Positions 1 through 8,730 of a stretch of DNA of 64,000 nt are shown in pieces. Numbering within the stretch: the first letter of the stretch is position 1; each line of letters starts with the position of its first letter. The DNA lies in contig CAVGCV010000004.1 in the NCBI GenBank assembly GCA_963627995.1, positions 124,001 to 188,000 on the forward strand, in the 5' to 3' direction. Made by a program: the position numbers and the translations under genes. The DNA is from UBA3839 sp963627995 (lineage in GTDB: Bacteria; Bacteroidota; Bacteroidia; Bacteroidales; Bacteroidaceae). Below the pieces are notes generated by a model, which saw nothing but the letters and a program-made list of their open reading frames with translations, searched no databases and was not told the origin of the DNA.

Positions 1-447
1 GAGAGCTTCTTCGTCGGCGCGCTCTTCTGCTGCGGTGGCGACAGCGTTGAGCTCGTTGCCGCGGAGCAGTTCGGAATGGACGCTGGAACGACACTCGCGC
101 AATACCCCAACGGGCTCGTGGCGTGTACGAAGCCCGCCGGCTCGAGCCGCGTTGTGACCGACGACCGTCCCTACCACCGCACCTACGTCGTGGTGGAGAA
201 CAGCCGCCCGCGCCAGCTCGGCTTCTACAAGGTCGTGCCCATGGGCGGCGGCGAGCCCTATGCGTATTTCTCCACCCGGGACGACCCCGACGAACGCGAG
301 CTGCGGCCTGTCGCCAACGACGTGGCCGAGCGGCAGCTGGCCCCCTACATGGCCGGCGACGGCAGTCCGCTGGACTTTCCCCGCGAAACCGCAACGCAGC
401 ATGCGCAGCCCTTTGCCGCGTTCCTCGGCAAGGCGGCCGGCAAATAA
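1..447 (+). CDS. Hypothetical protein, 3' part only
   Basis: An open frame runs from base 1 without a start and ends in TAA at 445-447, so the 5' end lies outside the window. The 148 visible residues hold no motif I recognise. They are rich in charged and aromatic residues (for example HRTYVVVENSRPRQLGFYKV) with no membrane segment. The gene is followed 37 bp later, on the same strand, by a secreted DUF6935-like protein and then the LemA/DUF805/DUF2207 genes, so it is probably the upstream member of that transcription unit. Function unknown. Confidence is high that it is coding because codon usage matches the neighbours and the spacing fits an operon. Confidence 0.6.
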   Translation, partial: ESFFVGALFCCGGDSVELVAAEQFGMDAGTTLAQYPNGLVACTKPAGSSRVVTDDRPYHRTYVVVENSRPRQLGFYKVVPMGGGEPYAYFSTRDDPDERELRPVANDVAERQLAPYMAGDGSPLDFPRETATQHAQPFAAFLGKAAGK

Positions 448-484
448 CCCCCTTGAAAACAGTAACACTTAAAACAGCAAGAAA

Positions 485-1129
485 ATGAAAGCTCTGGTCT
501 TCACACTCGCATGCGCGGCAGCGTCCTTCGCGCTCGTCGGCATGCAACACGGCGGCAGTCCCGCTCCCGCTACACCGAACGCGGATGCGCCCGCCACTGC
601 CGCACGCATCGACAGCCCCGCCTCGACAGCAGACAAGTCGAAAAGCATCAAGCTCAGGACGCTGCCCGCGTCGCTGCTGGAGCTGAAGCTCATGCCCGGC
701 GCCGACCTGAAGGACGAATACCAGGTGGCGGCGCTCACGGTGGCGGTGCTCTGCAACTACGAGAACGACGCGCAGGCCACGTTCGAGATGATGGACTATC
801 TGCGCGGGCCGCGCCCCATGAACAAATTCGACCGCCAGTTCCTGCGCGACCGCCTGCGCGGCAAGGGCTACAAGGCCTTCTCCTTCTTCAAGGGCACCAG
901 TCCCGCGAACGGCTACCAGGCATCCGCCCCCTACACCGTCGAGGTCAGCGAGAACGCCTATTCGCGGAGCGAGGAAAACTATGTCAAGCTCTTCCTGCAC
1001 TCGTCGGGCGCCGACAGCCCGCGCCCCATCACGCTCCGCCGCAAGCCCAGCACGGGCCAGTGGTTCGTGTGGCAGATTTCGTTCCTCTCCGACATCCGCA
1101 TCCCGCAGGAGCTGGACCCGTGGGCCTGA
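485..1129 (+). CDS. Secreted DUF6935-like protein
   Basis: Encodes 214 residues. The first ~20 form a signal peptide-like segment and residues 25-60 are a Pro/Ala/Thr-rich linker. The rest reads like DUF6935 proteins as I remember them: a YQVAALTVAVLCNY block, LRGPRPMNKFDRQFLRDR, a FFKGTSPANGY block, and the tail ADSPRPITLRRKPS...WQISFLSDIRIPQE-DPWA. The family has no established activity. The protein is probably exported and sits between an unknown gene and lemA in a same-strand cluster, which suggests an envelope-associated role. The family assignment comes from memory of the conserved blocks, and the function remains open. Confidence 0.65.
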   Translation: MKALVFTLACAAASFALVGMQHGGSPAPATPNADAPATAARIDSPASTADKSKSIKLRTLPASLLELKLMPGADLKDEYQVAALTVAVLCNYENDAQATFEMMDYLRGPRPMNKFDRQFLRDRLRGKGYKAFSFFKGTSPANGYQASAPYTVEVSENAYSRSEENYVKLFLHSSGADSPRPITLRRKPSTGQWFVWQISFLSDIRIPQELDPWA

Positions 1130-1185
1130 CGCGCCCGGTGCAGGCACGCCGAAACACCATTCCAAACTAAACCGACACACAGACC

Positions 1186-1743
1186 ATGACAATCGGACTC
1201 GTTGTGATTGCACTGCTCGCAATCTGCATCTTCTACTTCGTCGTCACGCAGCGCGCCCTCGTCAAGTACGACGAGATGGCCACCAACTCGCTCCACCAGA
1301 TCAGCGTGCAGCTCAGCAGCCGCTGGGACGCCGTGATCGCCTTGGTGAAGATGACCAAGAACTACACCACGTATGAGCACGACACCCTGCTCGAAGTCAT
1401 CAACCTACGCCGCATCTCCAACGCCAAGACCCCCGAGCAGGTCAAGGAGCAGGAGAACTTCATCGGGCAGGTGATGGGGCGGCTCATGGCCGTGGCCGAG
1501 GCGTATCCCGAGCTCAAGGCCGCCGAGCTCTACCAGTCCACGATGAACTCCATCAAGGAATACGAGGAGAACGTGCGGCTCTCGCGCATGGTCTACAACG
1601 ACAGCGTGACGCGCATCAACCGCATGGTGCGCCAGATGCCCTCGTCAGTCGTCGCCTCGATGCTGCACATGGGGCTGCGCGACTACCTCGACGTGGAGCG
1701 GGAGAAGCAAGGCTACCCCGACATCGACCGCCTGCTCAAGTGA
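1186..1743 (+). CDS. lemA: LemA family protein
   Basis: Encodes 185 residues, the usual LemA length. One N-terminal membrane anchor (residues ~1-20) is followed by a helical domain. The diagnostic LemA run is present: a short polar segment, then QLSSRWDAVIALVKMTKNY and a long charged coiled region ending in an AEAYPELKA-type motif. LemA proteins are membrane-anchored helical-bundle proteins of uncertain function, often encoded beside DUF2207 or TPM-domain proteins, and a DUF2207 gene lies two genes downstream here. Start chosen at 1186 because it gives the anchor directly. The gene is 56 bp after the DUF6935-like gene and in the same direction. Confidence 0.9.
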   Translation: MTIGLVVIALLAICIFYFVVTQRALVKYDEMATNSLHQISVQLSSRWDAVIALVKMTKNYTTYEHDTLLEVINLRRISNAKTPEQVKEQENFIGQVMGRLMAVAEAYPELKAAELYQSTMNSIKEYEENVRLSRMVYNDSVTRINRMVRQMPSSVVASMLHMGLRDYLDVEREKQGYPDIDRLLK

Positions 1744-1796
1744 CGCCGCGCCGAGGCATCGCGCGCGGACTCCCCGAACCCTAAACACACGCAACC

Positions 1797-2183
1797 ATGT
1801 TCTACGCCTTTATCGACGCGTTTTTTTGCCGCACGTACGACTGGAAGAGCCGCAGCGGCCTCAAGGAGTTCTGGTCGCTCTACGTGATGACGCTGCTCTT
1901 CTCGCTCATACCGATGATGCTGGGAACGGCCTTCGAAGCCGGCGGGCTGCATTTCGTCGGCAACGTCTTCTTCGGGCTTTGGATAGGGCACCTCATCGCG
2001 TCGGTCTGCCCCATGGCGACCGTGCTGTCGCGCCGCCTGAACGACTTTGGCTGGAACGGGCGATACTGCGTCTACCTCTCCGTCTTCACATGCTTCATCG
2101 CCCTTCCCCTCTTCCTGCTCATCGCCGCCTTCGTGCCGGGGAACAAAGAACGGAACAAATACGGCAACCCGCCCCGTGAATGA
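1797..2183 (+). CDS. DUF805 family membrane protein
   Basis: Encodes 128 residues with about four hydrophobic segments. DUF805 hallmarks are visible: an N-terminal SGLKEFW block, a central VLSRRLNDFGWNG motif equivalent to the family's RRLHD-G-G-W, and the C-terminal GNKERNKYGNPP. These are small integral membrane proteins of unknown function. The stop overlaps the ATG of the DUF2207 gene by 4 bp (ATGA at 2180-2183), so the two are translationally coupled. The pairing with LemA and DUF2207 suggests one envelope module. Confidence 0.85.
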   Translation: MFYAFIDAFFCRTYDWKSRSGLKEFWSLYVMTLLFSLIPMMLGTAFEAGGLHFVGNVFFGLWIGHLIASVCPMATVLSRRLNDFGWNGRYCVYLSVFTCFIALPLFLLIAAFVPGNKERNKYGNPPRE

Positions 2184-3904
2184 TGAAAACGACCAAGACC
2201 ATGACCGCCACCGCCGGCTGGCGGGCCGCGCTGGCTGCCCTTGCGGCGCTGCTGATGATGTGCGGGCCGACCGCACGGGCACAGTTCTCGTTCCACGACC
2301 TCGCCATCGACGTCGTGCTCCACGACGACGGCTCCGCCACCGTCACCGAGCACCGCCACGCCACCATCGGCGAGAAGGGCACGGAAGGCTACATCGTCAT
2401 CGGCAACCTCGGCGACATGGAGCTCCTGGACTTCGGCGTCAGCGAAAAAGGAAAAGCCTTCGCCAACGAGGACGGCTGGGACGTGGACCGCACGCGCGAG
2501 GAGAAGGCCTGGCGCTGCGGCATCGTCGACAAGGGCGGCAAGAACTACGAGCTGTGCTGGGGCTGCGGCGACGAGGGCGAGCACCGTTACGTGGTGACCT
2601 ACCGCCTGACCAACCTGGTGAAGGCGTACAACGAGAGCGACGGCTTCAACTTCATGTTCGTGGCGCGCAACATCGACCCGAGCCCCGAACGCGTGCGCGT
2701 CGACATCCGTGCCGACAGCGTGTCGCTCGACAGCACGAACACTCGCATCTGGGGCTTCGGCTACGCCGGCACCATCCTCCACGAGGGCACGCACGTGGTG
2801 GCCGAGTCCGACGACTATCCCTCCGAGGCCGCCGTCATCGTGCTGATGGAAATCCGCAAGGGCCTGCTCCATCCGCAGGCGACGGTCGACGGCGATTTCG
2901 AGGCGGTCAAGCAGGCGGCGTTCGAGAACAGCGACTACAAGCTGCCGGAAAATCCCTTCGATGACCCCGCCGCCATCGCGCTGTTCGTCGCGCTGTTCAT
3001 CCCCGTCATCGCCTACGCCTTCATGTCCCACCGCATCTCGGTGTGGAGCCGCCGCCGCAGGCTCTTCGGCGACGAGAGCACCATCCCCTATGTCCGAACC
3101 CCCGCCCTGGGCGGCAACCTCTGCCGCACGGCGTTCGTCGAGTTCGAAATCTCCAGGAATGTCAAGAGCGTGAACCGCCACGTCATTGCCGCCTACATCC
3201 TGCGGCTCATCGGCGCAGGCGCGCTGCGCATGACCGCCGTGACGGAAAAGGGCGGCAAGACGGCGCGCCGGCTCGGCATCTCGCCCGGCGGGCTGCAGCC
3301 CGCGCCCTCCCGATCCAAGGACGACGCCGCCAACGAGGCCACCATCTTCAGCATCCTCAAGGAAGCCGCCGGCGACGACGCCATCCTCTCGCCGGGCGAG
3401 ATCAAGGCGTATGCGAAGGCGCACGCCAAGACGATGTCAAAAACCTACGAAACCCTCCGCTTCCCCACCAACCAGGACTCCGTCTACACCGTCTCCCGCG
3501 CAGAGGGCCGCGAGGCCTTGGGCATGAAGAAGTTCCTGAAGGACTTCACGCTCGTCAACGAACGCGGCATGATGGAGGTGAAGTTGTGGAACGAATACCT
3601 CGTCTACGCCACCGTGTTCGGCATTGCCGACCAGGTGATGAAGGACATCAGGACGGTGACGCCCGACTACTACGACTTGTCGGACTTTGCGAAGACCTTC
3701 GACGAGATTGCCGAAATCAGCGACTTTGTCGACGACTTTGCCGAGACCCTCGTCGCCAGCTACGCCATCGCCTACCGCATCAGCAACCCCGTGACCTACC
3801 GCTCGAGCGGCTACCGCTTTGACTACAGCGGCGGCGGTGGCTCGTCGTCGTGGGGCGGCGGCGGCGGATACTCCGGCGGCGGATCGGGCGGCGGCTTCCG
3901 GTAG
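2180..3904 (+). CDS. DUF2207 domain membrane protein
   Basis: Encodes 574 residues: a signal peptide (~1-35), an extracytoplasmic beta-rich DUF2207 domain (~36-250, beginning FHDLAIDVVLHDDGSATVTE), a transmembrane segment near residues 268-288 (ALFVALFIPVIAYAFM), a cytoplasmic domain, and a Gly/Ser-rich tail ending SGGGSGGGFR. The glycine-rich tail is typical of DUF2207 proteins. The family has no proven activity but is repeatedly linked to LemA. It starts inside the last codons of the DUF805 gene, so co-expression is expected. It is the last gene of the cluster, and a very strong hairpin follows at 3979-4035. Confidence 0.9.
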   Translation: MMKTTKTMTATAGWRAALAALAALLMMCGPTARAQFSFHDLAIDVVLHDDGSATVTEHRHATIGEKGTEGYIVIGNLGDMELLDFGVSEKGKAFANEDGWDVDRTREEKAWRCGIVDKGGKNYELCWGCGDEGEHRYVVTYRLTNLVKAYNESDGFNFMFVARNIDPSPERVRVDIRADSVSLDSTNTRIWGFGYAGTILHEGTHVVAESDDYPSEAAVIVLMEIRKGLLHPQATVDGDFEAVKQAAFENSDYKLPENPFDDPAAIALFVALFIPVIAYAFMSHRISVWSRRRRLFGDESTIPYVRTPALGGNLCRTAFVEFEISRNVKSVNRHVIAAYILRLIGAGALRMTAVTEKGGKTARRLGISPGGLQPAPSRSKDDAANEATIFSILKEAAGDDAILSPGEIKAYAKAHAKTMSKTYETLRFPTNQDSVYTVSRAEGREALGMKKFLKDFTLVNERGMMEVKLWNEYLVYATVFGIADQVMKDIRTVTPDYYDLSDFAKTFDEIAEISDFVDDFAETLVASYAIAYRISNPVTYRSSGYRFDYSGGGGSSSWGGGGGYSGGGSGGGFR

Positions 3905-3978
3905 GGGGACGCCCGGCGCGCAGGCCGGGACAGGACTGAAAACGCCGGGCTGCCGCCTCCTTGGGGCGCGCAGCTCAA

Positions 3979-4035
3979 AAAACGCACGAGCGGGAAGGCC
4001 GGCGGCATACGCCGGCCTTCCCGCTCGTGCGTTTT
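3979..4035 (+). terminator. Long perfect hairpin, likely bidirectional terminator
   Basis: Two 26-base arms (3979-4004 and 4010-4035) pair perfectly around a 5-base loop. The left arm starts AAAA and the right arm ends TTTT, so the structure could terminate transcription from either side. It lies 75 bp after the DUF2207 gene and ahead of repeat copy A. The stem is unusually long for an intrinsic terminator. Confidence 0.8.
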
Positions 4036-4100
4036 CGGACTTTGCGCAAGGATTGGGACTGCTGCAAACGGCTGGCGCTTAGGGTCTTGCGATGCGCTGA

Positions 4101-4208
4101 AAAAACACTGCGGAGGAGCTGGGAAACGTCCGCAGAGAAAATATATTTTGTCCGCGGACGAAACATGTTTCCTCTGCGGAGCGCGTGACTTTTCTCCGCA
4201 GTGTTTTT
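4101..4208 (+). repeat. Palindromic intergenic repeat, copy A
   Basis: A 108-bp copy of a repeat family found six times in this window. It begins AAAAACACTGCGGA (4101-4114) and ends with the exact inverse (4195-4208), so it has perfect 14-bp terminal inverted repeats, the only copy that does. Inside are an inverted repeat at 4127-4160 (CGTCCGC / GCGGACG) around an A/T-rich core, the 10-bp palindrome AAACATGTTT at 4161-4170, and CTCTGCGGAG. No coding capacity was seen. The gene-free stretch 3905-4469 holds the terminator at 3979-4035, this repeat, and the promoter and leader of the GH35 gene; nothing else was recognised in it. Confidence 0.85.
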
Positions 4209-4357
4209 ACGGGACACTCCGTCTCGTCTGTAAGTTATTGACAGCCAGCTAAATGCGCTTATCCTGAAGCGGCGTGTCGACGCGCGCCCGCAGGGCTTCT
4301 CCCGGCCTTGCTCCGGCAGTCATTCCCGGATGGCGCGGTGCCGGGCGCGGAGGTATG

Positions 4358-4388
4358 TTGCGTATGTCGCGGTTTTTGCTTACCTTTG
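4358..4388 (+). promoter_or_regulatory. Bacteroidota-type promoter of the GH35 gene
   Basis: TTG at 4358-4360, then a 20-bp spacer, then TACCTTTG at 4381-4388 matches the phylum's -33/-7 pattern. It lies about 80 bp before the GH35 start, followed by an A/T-rich leader containing repeated TAACTAA. Confidence 0.6.
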
Positions 4389-4469
4389 CCCCTTGCGGCG
4401 CAAGTGGCGACTTGCGGCCCTGGCACCTAAACCTTTATTCACCCAATAACTAACTAATTTACTGATTCA

Positions 4470-6542
4470 ATGAAGAGGAGACTTATTTCGGCTGTGCTCG
4501 CGTGCCTCGTTGCAGGCGGCGCCCTGGCGCAGGTGATGGGCTCGCGCGTCACGTGGGACGCGCGGAGCCTGATGTTCGACGGCAGGCGCGCCATGCCCGT
4601 CATGGGCGAGGTGCACTACTCGCGCATCCCGGCGGAGGAGTGGCGCGAGGAAGTGCGCAAGATGCGCGAGGGCGGCGTGACCATCGTGGCCACCTACGTG
4701 TTCTGGAACCATGTGGAGGAGATAGAGGGGCAGTTCGACTGGAGCGGACAGCGCGACCTGCGCCGGTTCATCGAAGTGTGCAGGGAGGAGGGGCTGCCCG
4801 TGGTGCTGCGCGTGGGGCCGTTCTGCCATGGCGAGGTGCGCTGCGGCGGCATCCCCGACTGGGTGTTCGCGAAGACGGTGGAGGCCGGCGGCGCGACGCG
4901 CAGGCTGCGGGTGCGCAGCGAGGACGCCGAGTTCCTGGAATGCGTGCGGCGGCTCTACCGCGAAATCTTCCGGCAGGTGGAGGGCCTGCAGTGGAAGGAC
5001 GGCGGGCCGATCGTCGCCTGCCAGTTCGACAACGAGTACCGCGGGCGCGGCTCCTACCTGATGGCGCTGAAGCGGATGGCGCAGGAAATCGGGTTCGACC
5101 TCCCGTTCTATACGCGCACGGGATGGCCCGAGCTGTCGACCCCCGTCCCGTTCGGCGAGATGATTCCGCTCTACGGCGACTATGCCGACGGATTCTGGGA
5201 CCGCGGCCTCGACGACCGCACCGGCGACTACTGGAAGGGCTTCCGCTTCAAGGCCTTCCGCAGCTCGACGGCCATCGCGAGCGAGCAGCTCGGGCGGCAG
5301 CAGGAGACGCTGGCCGAGGGCGACGAGCAGTATCCCTTCTTCACGTGCGAGCTGGGCGGCGGCATGATGACCTCCTACCACCGCCGCGTGTATGTCTACC
5401 CCGAGGACGCCTACTCGCTCGCCATCGCGAAGCTGGGCAGCGGGAGCAACCTGCTGGGCTACTACATGTACCACGGCGGCACGAACCCCGACGGGAAGCT
5501 GACGCACCTCAACGAGCACCAGCGCACGCCGGCCACCAACTACAACGACCTGCCCGTGAAGACCTACGACTTCCAGGCGCCGCTGGGCGAGTTCGGGCAG
5601 CGCAACCCCCACTACTACACGCTCCGCAAGCTCCACCTCTTCATGCGCGACTGCGGCGAGCTGCTCGCGCCGATGGACCCCGTCTTTCCCGACGGCCAGC
5701 CCGCGGGCAAGGATGACGACTCGGCCCTGCGCTGGAGCTACCGCACGGACGGGCGGCAGGCGTTCGTGTTCTTCAACAACTACGACCGCCTGCACCCCCT
5801 GAGCGAGAAGCGCGGCGTGCGGTTCAGCGTCTGCGGCGTGGAGTTCCCGAGGGAGGGGCTCGACATCCCCGACGGCGCGATGGGCGTCTTCCCCGTGAAC
5901 CTCCGCGTGGGCGGCACCACGCTGACCTATGCCACGGCGCAGGTCGTCGCCGTCCGCGACGGGCGCGTCTACCTGGCCGAGGTGGCGGGCGTGCGCCCCG
6001 AGCTCTGCGTCGACGGGACGGTGTGCCCGTCCATCCGTGCGCGCGGCGCGCGGAAAGCCGTGCTGAAAAAGAATGGGGTGGCGTTCTACCTGCTGTCGGG
6101 CGAGGAGGCGGGCCGCCTTTTCCTCGACAAACCGGAAAAGGCGGTGTGGGCCGCGGTGCCGTTCCGCAAGGAGCGCGAGGCGGGGAAGCTCCGCGAGATC
6201 ACCATCGGGGTGCAGAAAGTGGCGGAGGAGCCCGTGGACGCCGACTTTGCCGACGCGGCCGTCTACCGCATCGACGTGCCGAACCGCGAGGGGCTGCTCG
6301 ACATCCAGTACCAGGGCGACTGCGCGCGCCTCTACGCCGACGGGCGGCTGATTGGCGACAACTTCTACAACGGCCGCTCCTTCCAGTACGCCCTTTGGCG
6401 GCTGCCAAAGGACGTGGAGACGCTGGAGCTGCGCATCCTGCCCATGCAGCCGGGGATGCCGGTCTACTTCCCCCGCGAGGCCGACACCACGCCGGGCGAG
6501 AAAGTCGTCAAGGTATCAGCAACGACGAGTCGCCGTAACTGA
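4470..6542 (+). CDS. Secreted GH35 beta-galactosidase-like glycoside hydrolase
   Basis: Encodes 690 residues with a signal peptide (1-20). The GH35 TIM barrel starts at once (VMGEVHYSRIPAEEWREEVRKM). The predicted acid/base is Glu189 in QFDNEYRG and the predicted nucleophile is Glu294 in TCELGGGMM, followed by GYYMYHGGTNPDGK. The C-terminal half (~420-690) looks like the beta-sandwich domains of the family. GH35 enzymes release terminal beta-galactose. Given the PL11, GH2 and GH78 genes in the window, galactan side chains of rhamnogalacturonan-I are a plausible substrate, though the specificity is inferred. The 3' end overlaps the convergent queA gene by 35 bp. It has its own promoter. Confidence 0.88.
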   Translation: MKRRLISAVLACLVAGGALAQVMGSRVTWDARSLMFDGRRAMPVMGEVHYSRIPAEEWREEVRKMREGGVTIVATYVFWNHVEEIEGQFDWSGQRDLRRFIEVCREEGLPVVLRVGPFCHGEVRCGGIPDWVFAKTVEAGGATRRLRVRSEDAEFLECVRRLYREIFRQVEGLQWKDGGPIVACQFDNEYRGRGSYLMALKRMAQEIGFDLPFYTRTGWPELSTPVPFGEMIPLYGDYADGFWDRGLDDRTGDYWKGFRFKAFRSSTAIASEQLGRQQETLAEGDEQYPFFTCELGGGMMTSYHRRVYVYPEDAYSLAIAKLGSGSNLLGYYMYHGGTNPDGKLTHLNEHQRTPATNYNDLPVKTYDFQAPLGEFGQRNPHYYTLRKLHLFMRDCGELLAPMDPVFPDGQPAGKDDDSALRWSYRTDGRQAFVFFNNYDRLHPLSEKRGVRFSVCGVEFPREGLDIPDGAMGVFPVNLRVGGTTLTYATAQVVAVRDGRVYLAEVAGVRPELCVDGTVCPSIRARGARKAVLKKNGVAFYLLSGEEAGRLFLDKPEKAVWAAVPFRKEREAGKLREITIGVQKVAEEPVDADFADAAVYRIDVPNREGLLDIQYQGDCARLYADGRLIGDNFYNGRSFQYALWRLPKDVETLELRILPMQPGMPVYFPREADTTPGEKVVKVSATTSRRN

Positions 6543-7773
6543 GGAAGCGGAAGCCGCGGCCGAGGGCGTAGTCGTAGATTTTCCGCCAGTCGCCGTTCAC
6601 GAATGCCGACACGAGCAGCAGTAGCGTGGACTGCGGCTGGTGGAAGTTCGTCACCATCATGCGCACGATTTTGTAGTCGTAGCCCGGGGCGATGATGATT
6701 TGCGTGCTGGTGCGCAGGGCGTCCAGCTGGTTGCGCTGCAGGTAGTCGAGAATGTTCTCCAGGTATTTGAGCGTGAGCGACGCGGTGTCCGCGCCGCTCT
6801 TTTCCGTCGTCCCGCCCTGCGGCTCGTCGTAGGGCTCCCACTGGCGGACGCACAGCTCCTCCTCCGAAGCCTGCGGATGCGCCTCCAGCTTGCGGCCGAT
6901 GTAGAAGAGGCTTTCGAGGGTGCGCACCGACGTGGTGCCCACGGCGATGGCGCGGCCGCCGTGGCGGATGAGTTTCTCGATGGTGCTGCGGCGCACGGCG
7001 ATGTACTCCGAGTGCATCTCGTGGCTGGCGATTTCTTCCGACTTCACCGGCTTGAACGTGCCGGCCCCCACGTGCAGGGTGAGCTCCTCGCGGTCGATGC
7101 CCGCCTGGTCGAGCGCGGCGAGCACGCGGCCGGTGAAGTGAAGGCCGGCCGTGGGCGCGGCCACCGAGCCCTTGATCTTGGAATACACCGTCTGGTAGGT
7201 GCGCAGGTCGCTCTCCTGCGTCTTGCGGTTGAGGTAGGGCGGGATGGGGAGCTCGCCCACGGCCTCGAGGACTTCGGCGAAAGAGGCCTGGCCGTCGTTC
7301 CATGCGAACTCCACGAGGTGCTTTGTCCCGTCGGGGTTGGGCGCGTCGCGCTCGATGCGCCGCGCCGTCAGCGTGAGCGGCTTCCCCTGCACCTCGACCT
7401 GCCGTGTGAGCGCGCCCTCCTTCCACCGCTTCAGGTTCCCGATCATGCACAGCCACTGGCACGAGCCTTTCGCCGCGAAATTGAGCTGGTAGTCGGTGGG
7501 GCTGAACGGCTCCATGCAGAACACCTCGACCTGCGCCCCCGTCTCCTTGCGGAAATGGAGGCGCGCCTGGATCACCCGCGTGTTGTTGAACACCATCAGC
7601 GCGCCCGCCGGCAGGTGGGCGGGCAGCGAGGAGAACACGTCCTCGCTCACCTCGCCGTGCCGGTAGACCAGCAGCCTGCAGGCATCGCGCTCGGCCAGCG
7701 GGAACTTCGCGATGCGCTCGTCGGGCAGGTCGTAGTCGTAGTCTGCGATGTGTATGTGCTTTGTCGTCGTCAT
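6508..7773 (-). CDS. queA: S-adenosylmethionine:tRNA ribosyltransferase-isomerase
   Basis: Encodes 421 residues. QueA transfers and isomerises the ribosyl group of S-adenosylmethionine onto 7-aminomethyl-7-deazaguanine in tRNA to give epoxyqueuosine. Signature blocks are present: YDLPDERIAKFPL near the N-terminus, GELPIPPYLNR, YQTVYSKIKGSVAAPTAGLH, LHVGAGTFKPV and AVGTTSVRTLES. It is longer than the ~350-residue proteobacterial enzyme; the extra length lies in the middle and before the C-terminus. It starts 12 bp after the birA stop, so the two form an operon. Its end runs 35 bp into the convergent GH35 gene. Confidence 0.95.
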   Translation of the reverse strand: MTTTKHIHIADYDYDLPDERIAKFPLAERDACRLLVYRHGEVSEDVFSSLPAHLPAGALMVFNNTRVIQARLHFRKETGAQVEVFCMEPFSPTDYQLNFAAKGSCQWLCMIGNLKRWKEGALTRQVEVQGKPLTLTARRIERDAPNPDGTKHLVEFAWNDGQASFAEVLEAVGELPIPPYLNRKTQESDLRTYQTVYSKIKGSVAAPTAGLHFTGRVLAALDQAGIDREELTLHVGAGTFKPVKSEEIASHEMHSEYIAVRRSTIEKLIRHGGRAIAVGTTSVRTLESLFYIGRKLEAHPQASEEELCVRQWEPYDEPQGGTTEKSGADTASLTLKYLENILDYLQRNQLDALRTSTQIIIAPGYDYKIVRMMVTNFHQPQSTLLLLVSAFVNGDWRKIYDYALGRGFRFLSYGDSSLLIP

Positions 7774-7785
7774 GTGTCGTCGCTT

Positions 7786-8541
7786 TCAGATGATGAACCT
7801 CACTTCCTTGAACTCGTATCGGCTCAGCGTCCCGTCCTCGCGCCGGAGGACAAGGTGCCCGGACGGCTCGATGTCCGCGATTGCGGCGCGGAACGTGCCG
7901 CCGCCGTCCTCGTAGCCGTGCAGTCCGTTGCGGCGGTAGAGCCTGTTCCAGTAGAGCTGGCGGACGATGGCCGCTCCGCCGTGCTCCAGGCTCCGGTAGA
8001 GGCCCTCGAACTCGTCGGCTACCGCCGCCAGCAACGTCTCGCGGTCGAACTCCCGTCCGTAGGCCTGGCGGAGCGAGACGGGGTTGGGCGCGTCGCTGTG
8101 GAAGGTGGCCTGGTTGACGTTCAGCCCCGTTCCGATGCTGCACGTTTCCACCTGCTTCCCCTGCAGGTCGCACTCGATGAGCGTCCCGCTCACCTTGCGG
8201 TCGCCGATGTAGATGTCGTTGGGCCATTTCACGGACAGGGGCGCGCCCTCCGTCGCGCCGCCGTGCGGGCGGACGGCCTCCACCGCGCGGACGATGGCCA
8301 CCGACATGGCTTGGCTCAGCACGAACTGCCGGGCCGGGGCGATGAAGCGGGGGTGGCAGACGATGGAGAACGTGAGGTTCGCCCCGGCTTCCGACTCCCA
8401 CGAGTTTCCGCACTGTCCGCGCCCCGCCGTCTGCTCCTCCGCGTCGATGAGGGTCATTCCCTCCGCCAGCTCGCCGCGCTCGATGCGCTGCCGGGCGTAG
8501 GAGACGGTGGACTCGGTGGACTGCAGGTGTATCCGTCGCAT
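7786..8541 (-). CDS. birA: Biotin-[acetyl-CoA-carboxylase] ligase
   Basis: Encodes 251 residues. It attaches biotin to carboxylase carrier proteins through biotinyl-5'-AMP. The ligase motifs are clear: QTAGRGQCGNSWES (adenylate-binding loop), VKWPNDIYIGDRKVSGTLIE (biotin/ATP site) and GTGLNVNQ, followed by a small C-terminal domain. There is no N-terminal helix-turn-helix, so this is a mono-functional ligase and not a biotin repressor. Start chosen at 8541 (MRRIHLQSTES): the frame is open further upstream, but that extension is Arg/Pro-rich, non-homologous, and would run over the promoter. First gene of the birA-queA unit. Confidence 0.93.
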   Translation of the reverse strand: MRRIHLQSTESTVSYARQRIERGELAEGMTLIDAEEQTAGRGQCGNSWESEAGANLTFSIVCHPRFIAPARQFVLSQAMSVAIVRAVEAVRPHGGATEGAPLSVKWPNDIYIGDRKVSGTLIECDLQGKQVETCSIGTGLNVNQATFHSDAPNPVSLRQAYGREFDRETLLAAVADEFEGLYRSLEHGGAAIVRQLYWNRLYRRNGLHGYEDGGGTFRAAIADIEPSGHLVLRREDGTLSRYEFKEVRFII

Positions 8542-8573
8542 GGTGGTGGGGTGCTCTTTCCGTAAGATCGCCG

Positions 8574-8604
8574 CAAAGTTACGGCTTTTTGTCCTCCCGC
8601 CCAA
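8574..8604 (-). promoter_or_regulatory. Promoter of birA-queA
   Basis: On the minus strand TTGG (8601-8604) is followed after about 19 bp by TAACTTTG (8574-8581), matching the Bacteroidota -33/-7 consensus. It lies about 33 bp before the chosen birA start, which supports that start. Confidence 0.65.
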
Positions 8605-8665
8605 CTGATTCGGGCCGCGGCGTGCGGAAATCGGGAGGCGGCATCCCCATGGCTGTGGACACGAA

Positions 8666-8701
8666 GAAAGCGGCGGGGACACACCTGGCCCCGCCGCTTT
8701 C
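8666..8701 (-). terminator. Intrinsic terminator
   Basis: 13-bp perfect stem (8666-8678 and 8689-8701) with a 10-base loop, 30 bp beyond the stop of the T9SS-cargo gene. On the minus strand it leads into a moderately T-rich stretch (TTTCTTCG). Confidence 0.7.
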
Positions 8702-8730
8702 GGCTGGTTGTCGGAATGTTTCCGGCAGGC

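Noticed and set aside
8542..8682. 47-residue N-terminal extension of BirA
   Set aside because: It covers the birA promoter and is unrelated to the ligase fold; the ATG at 8541 fits family N-termini.
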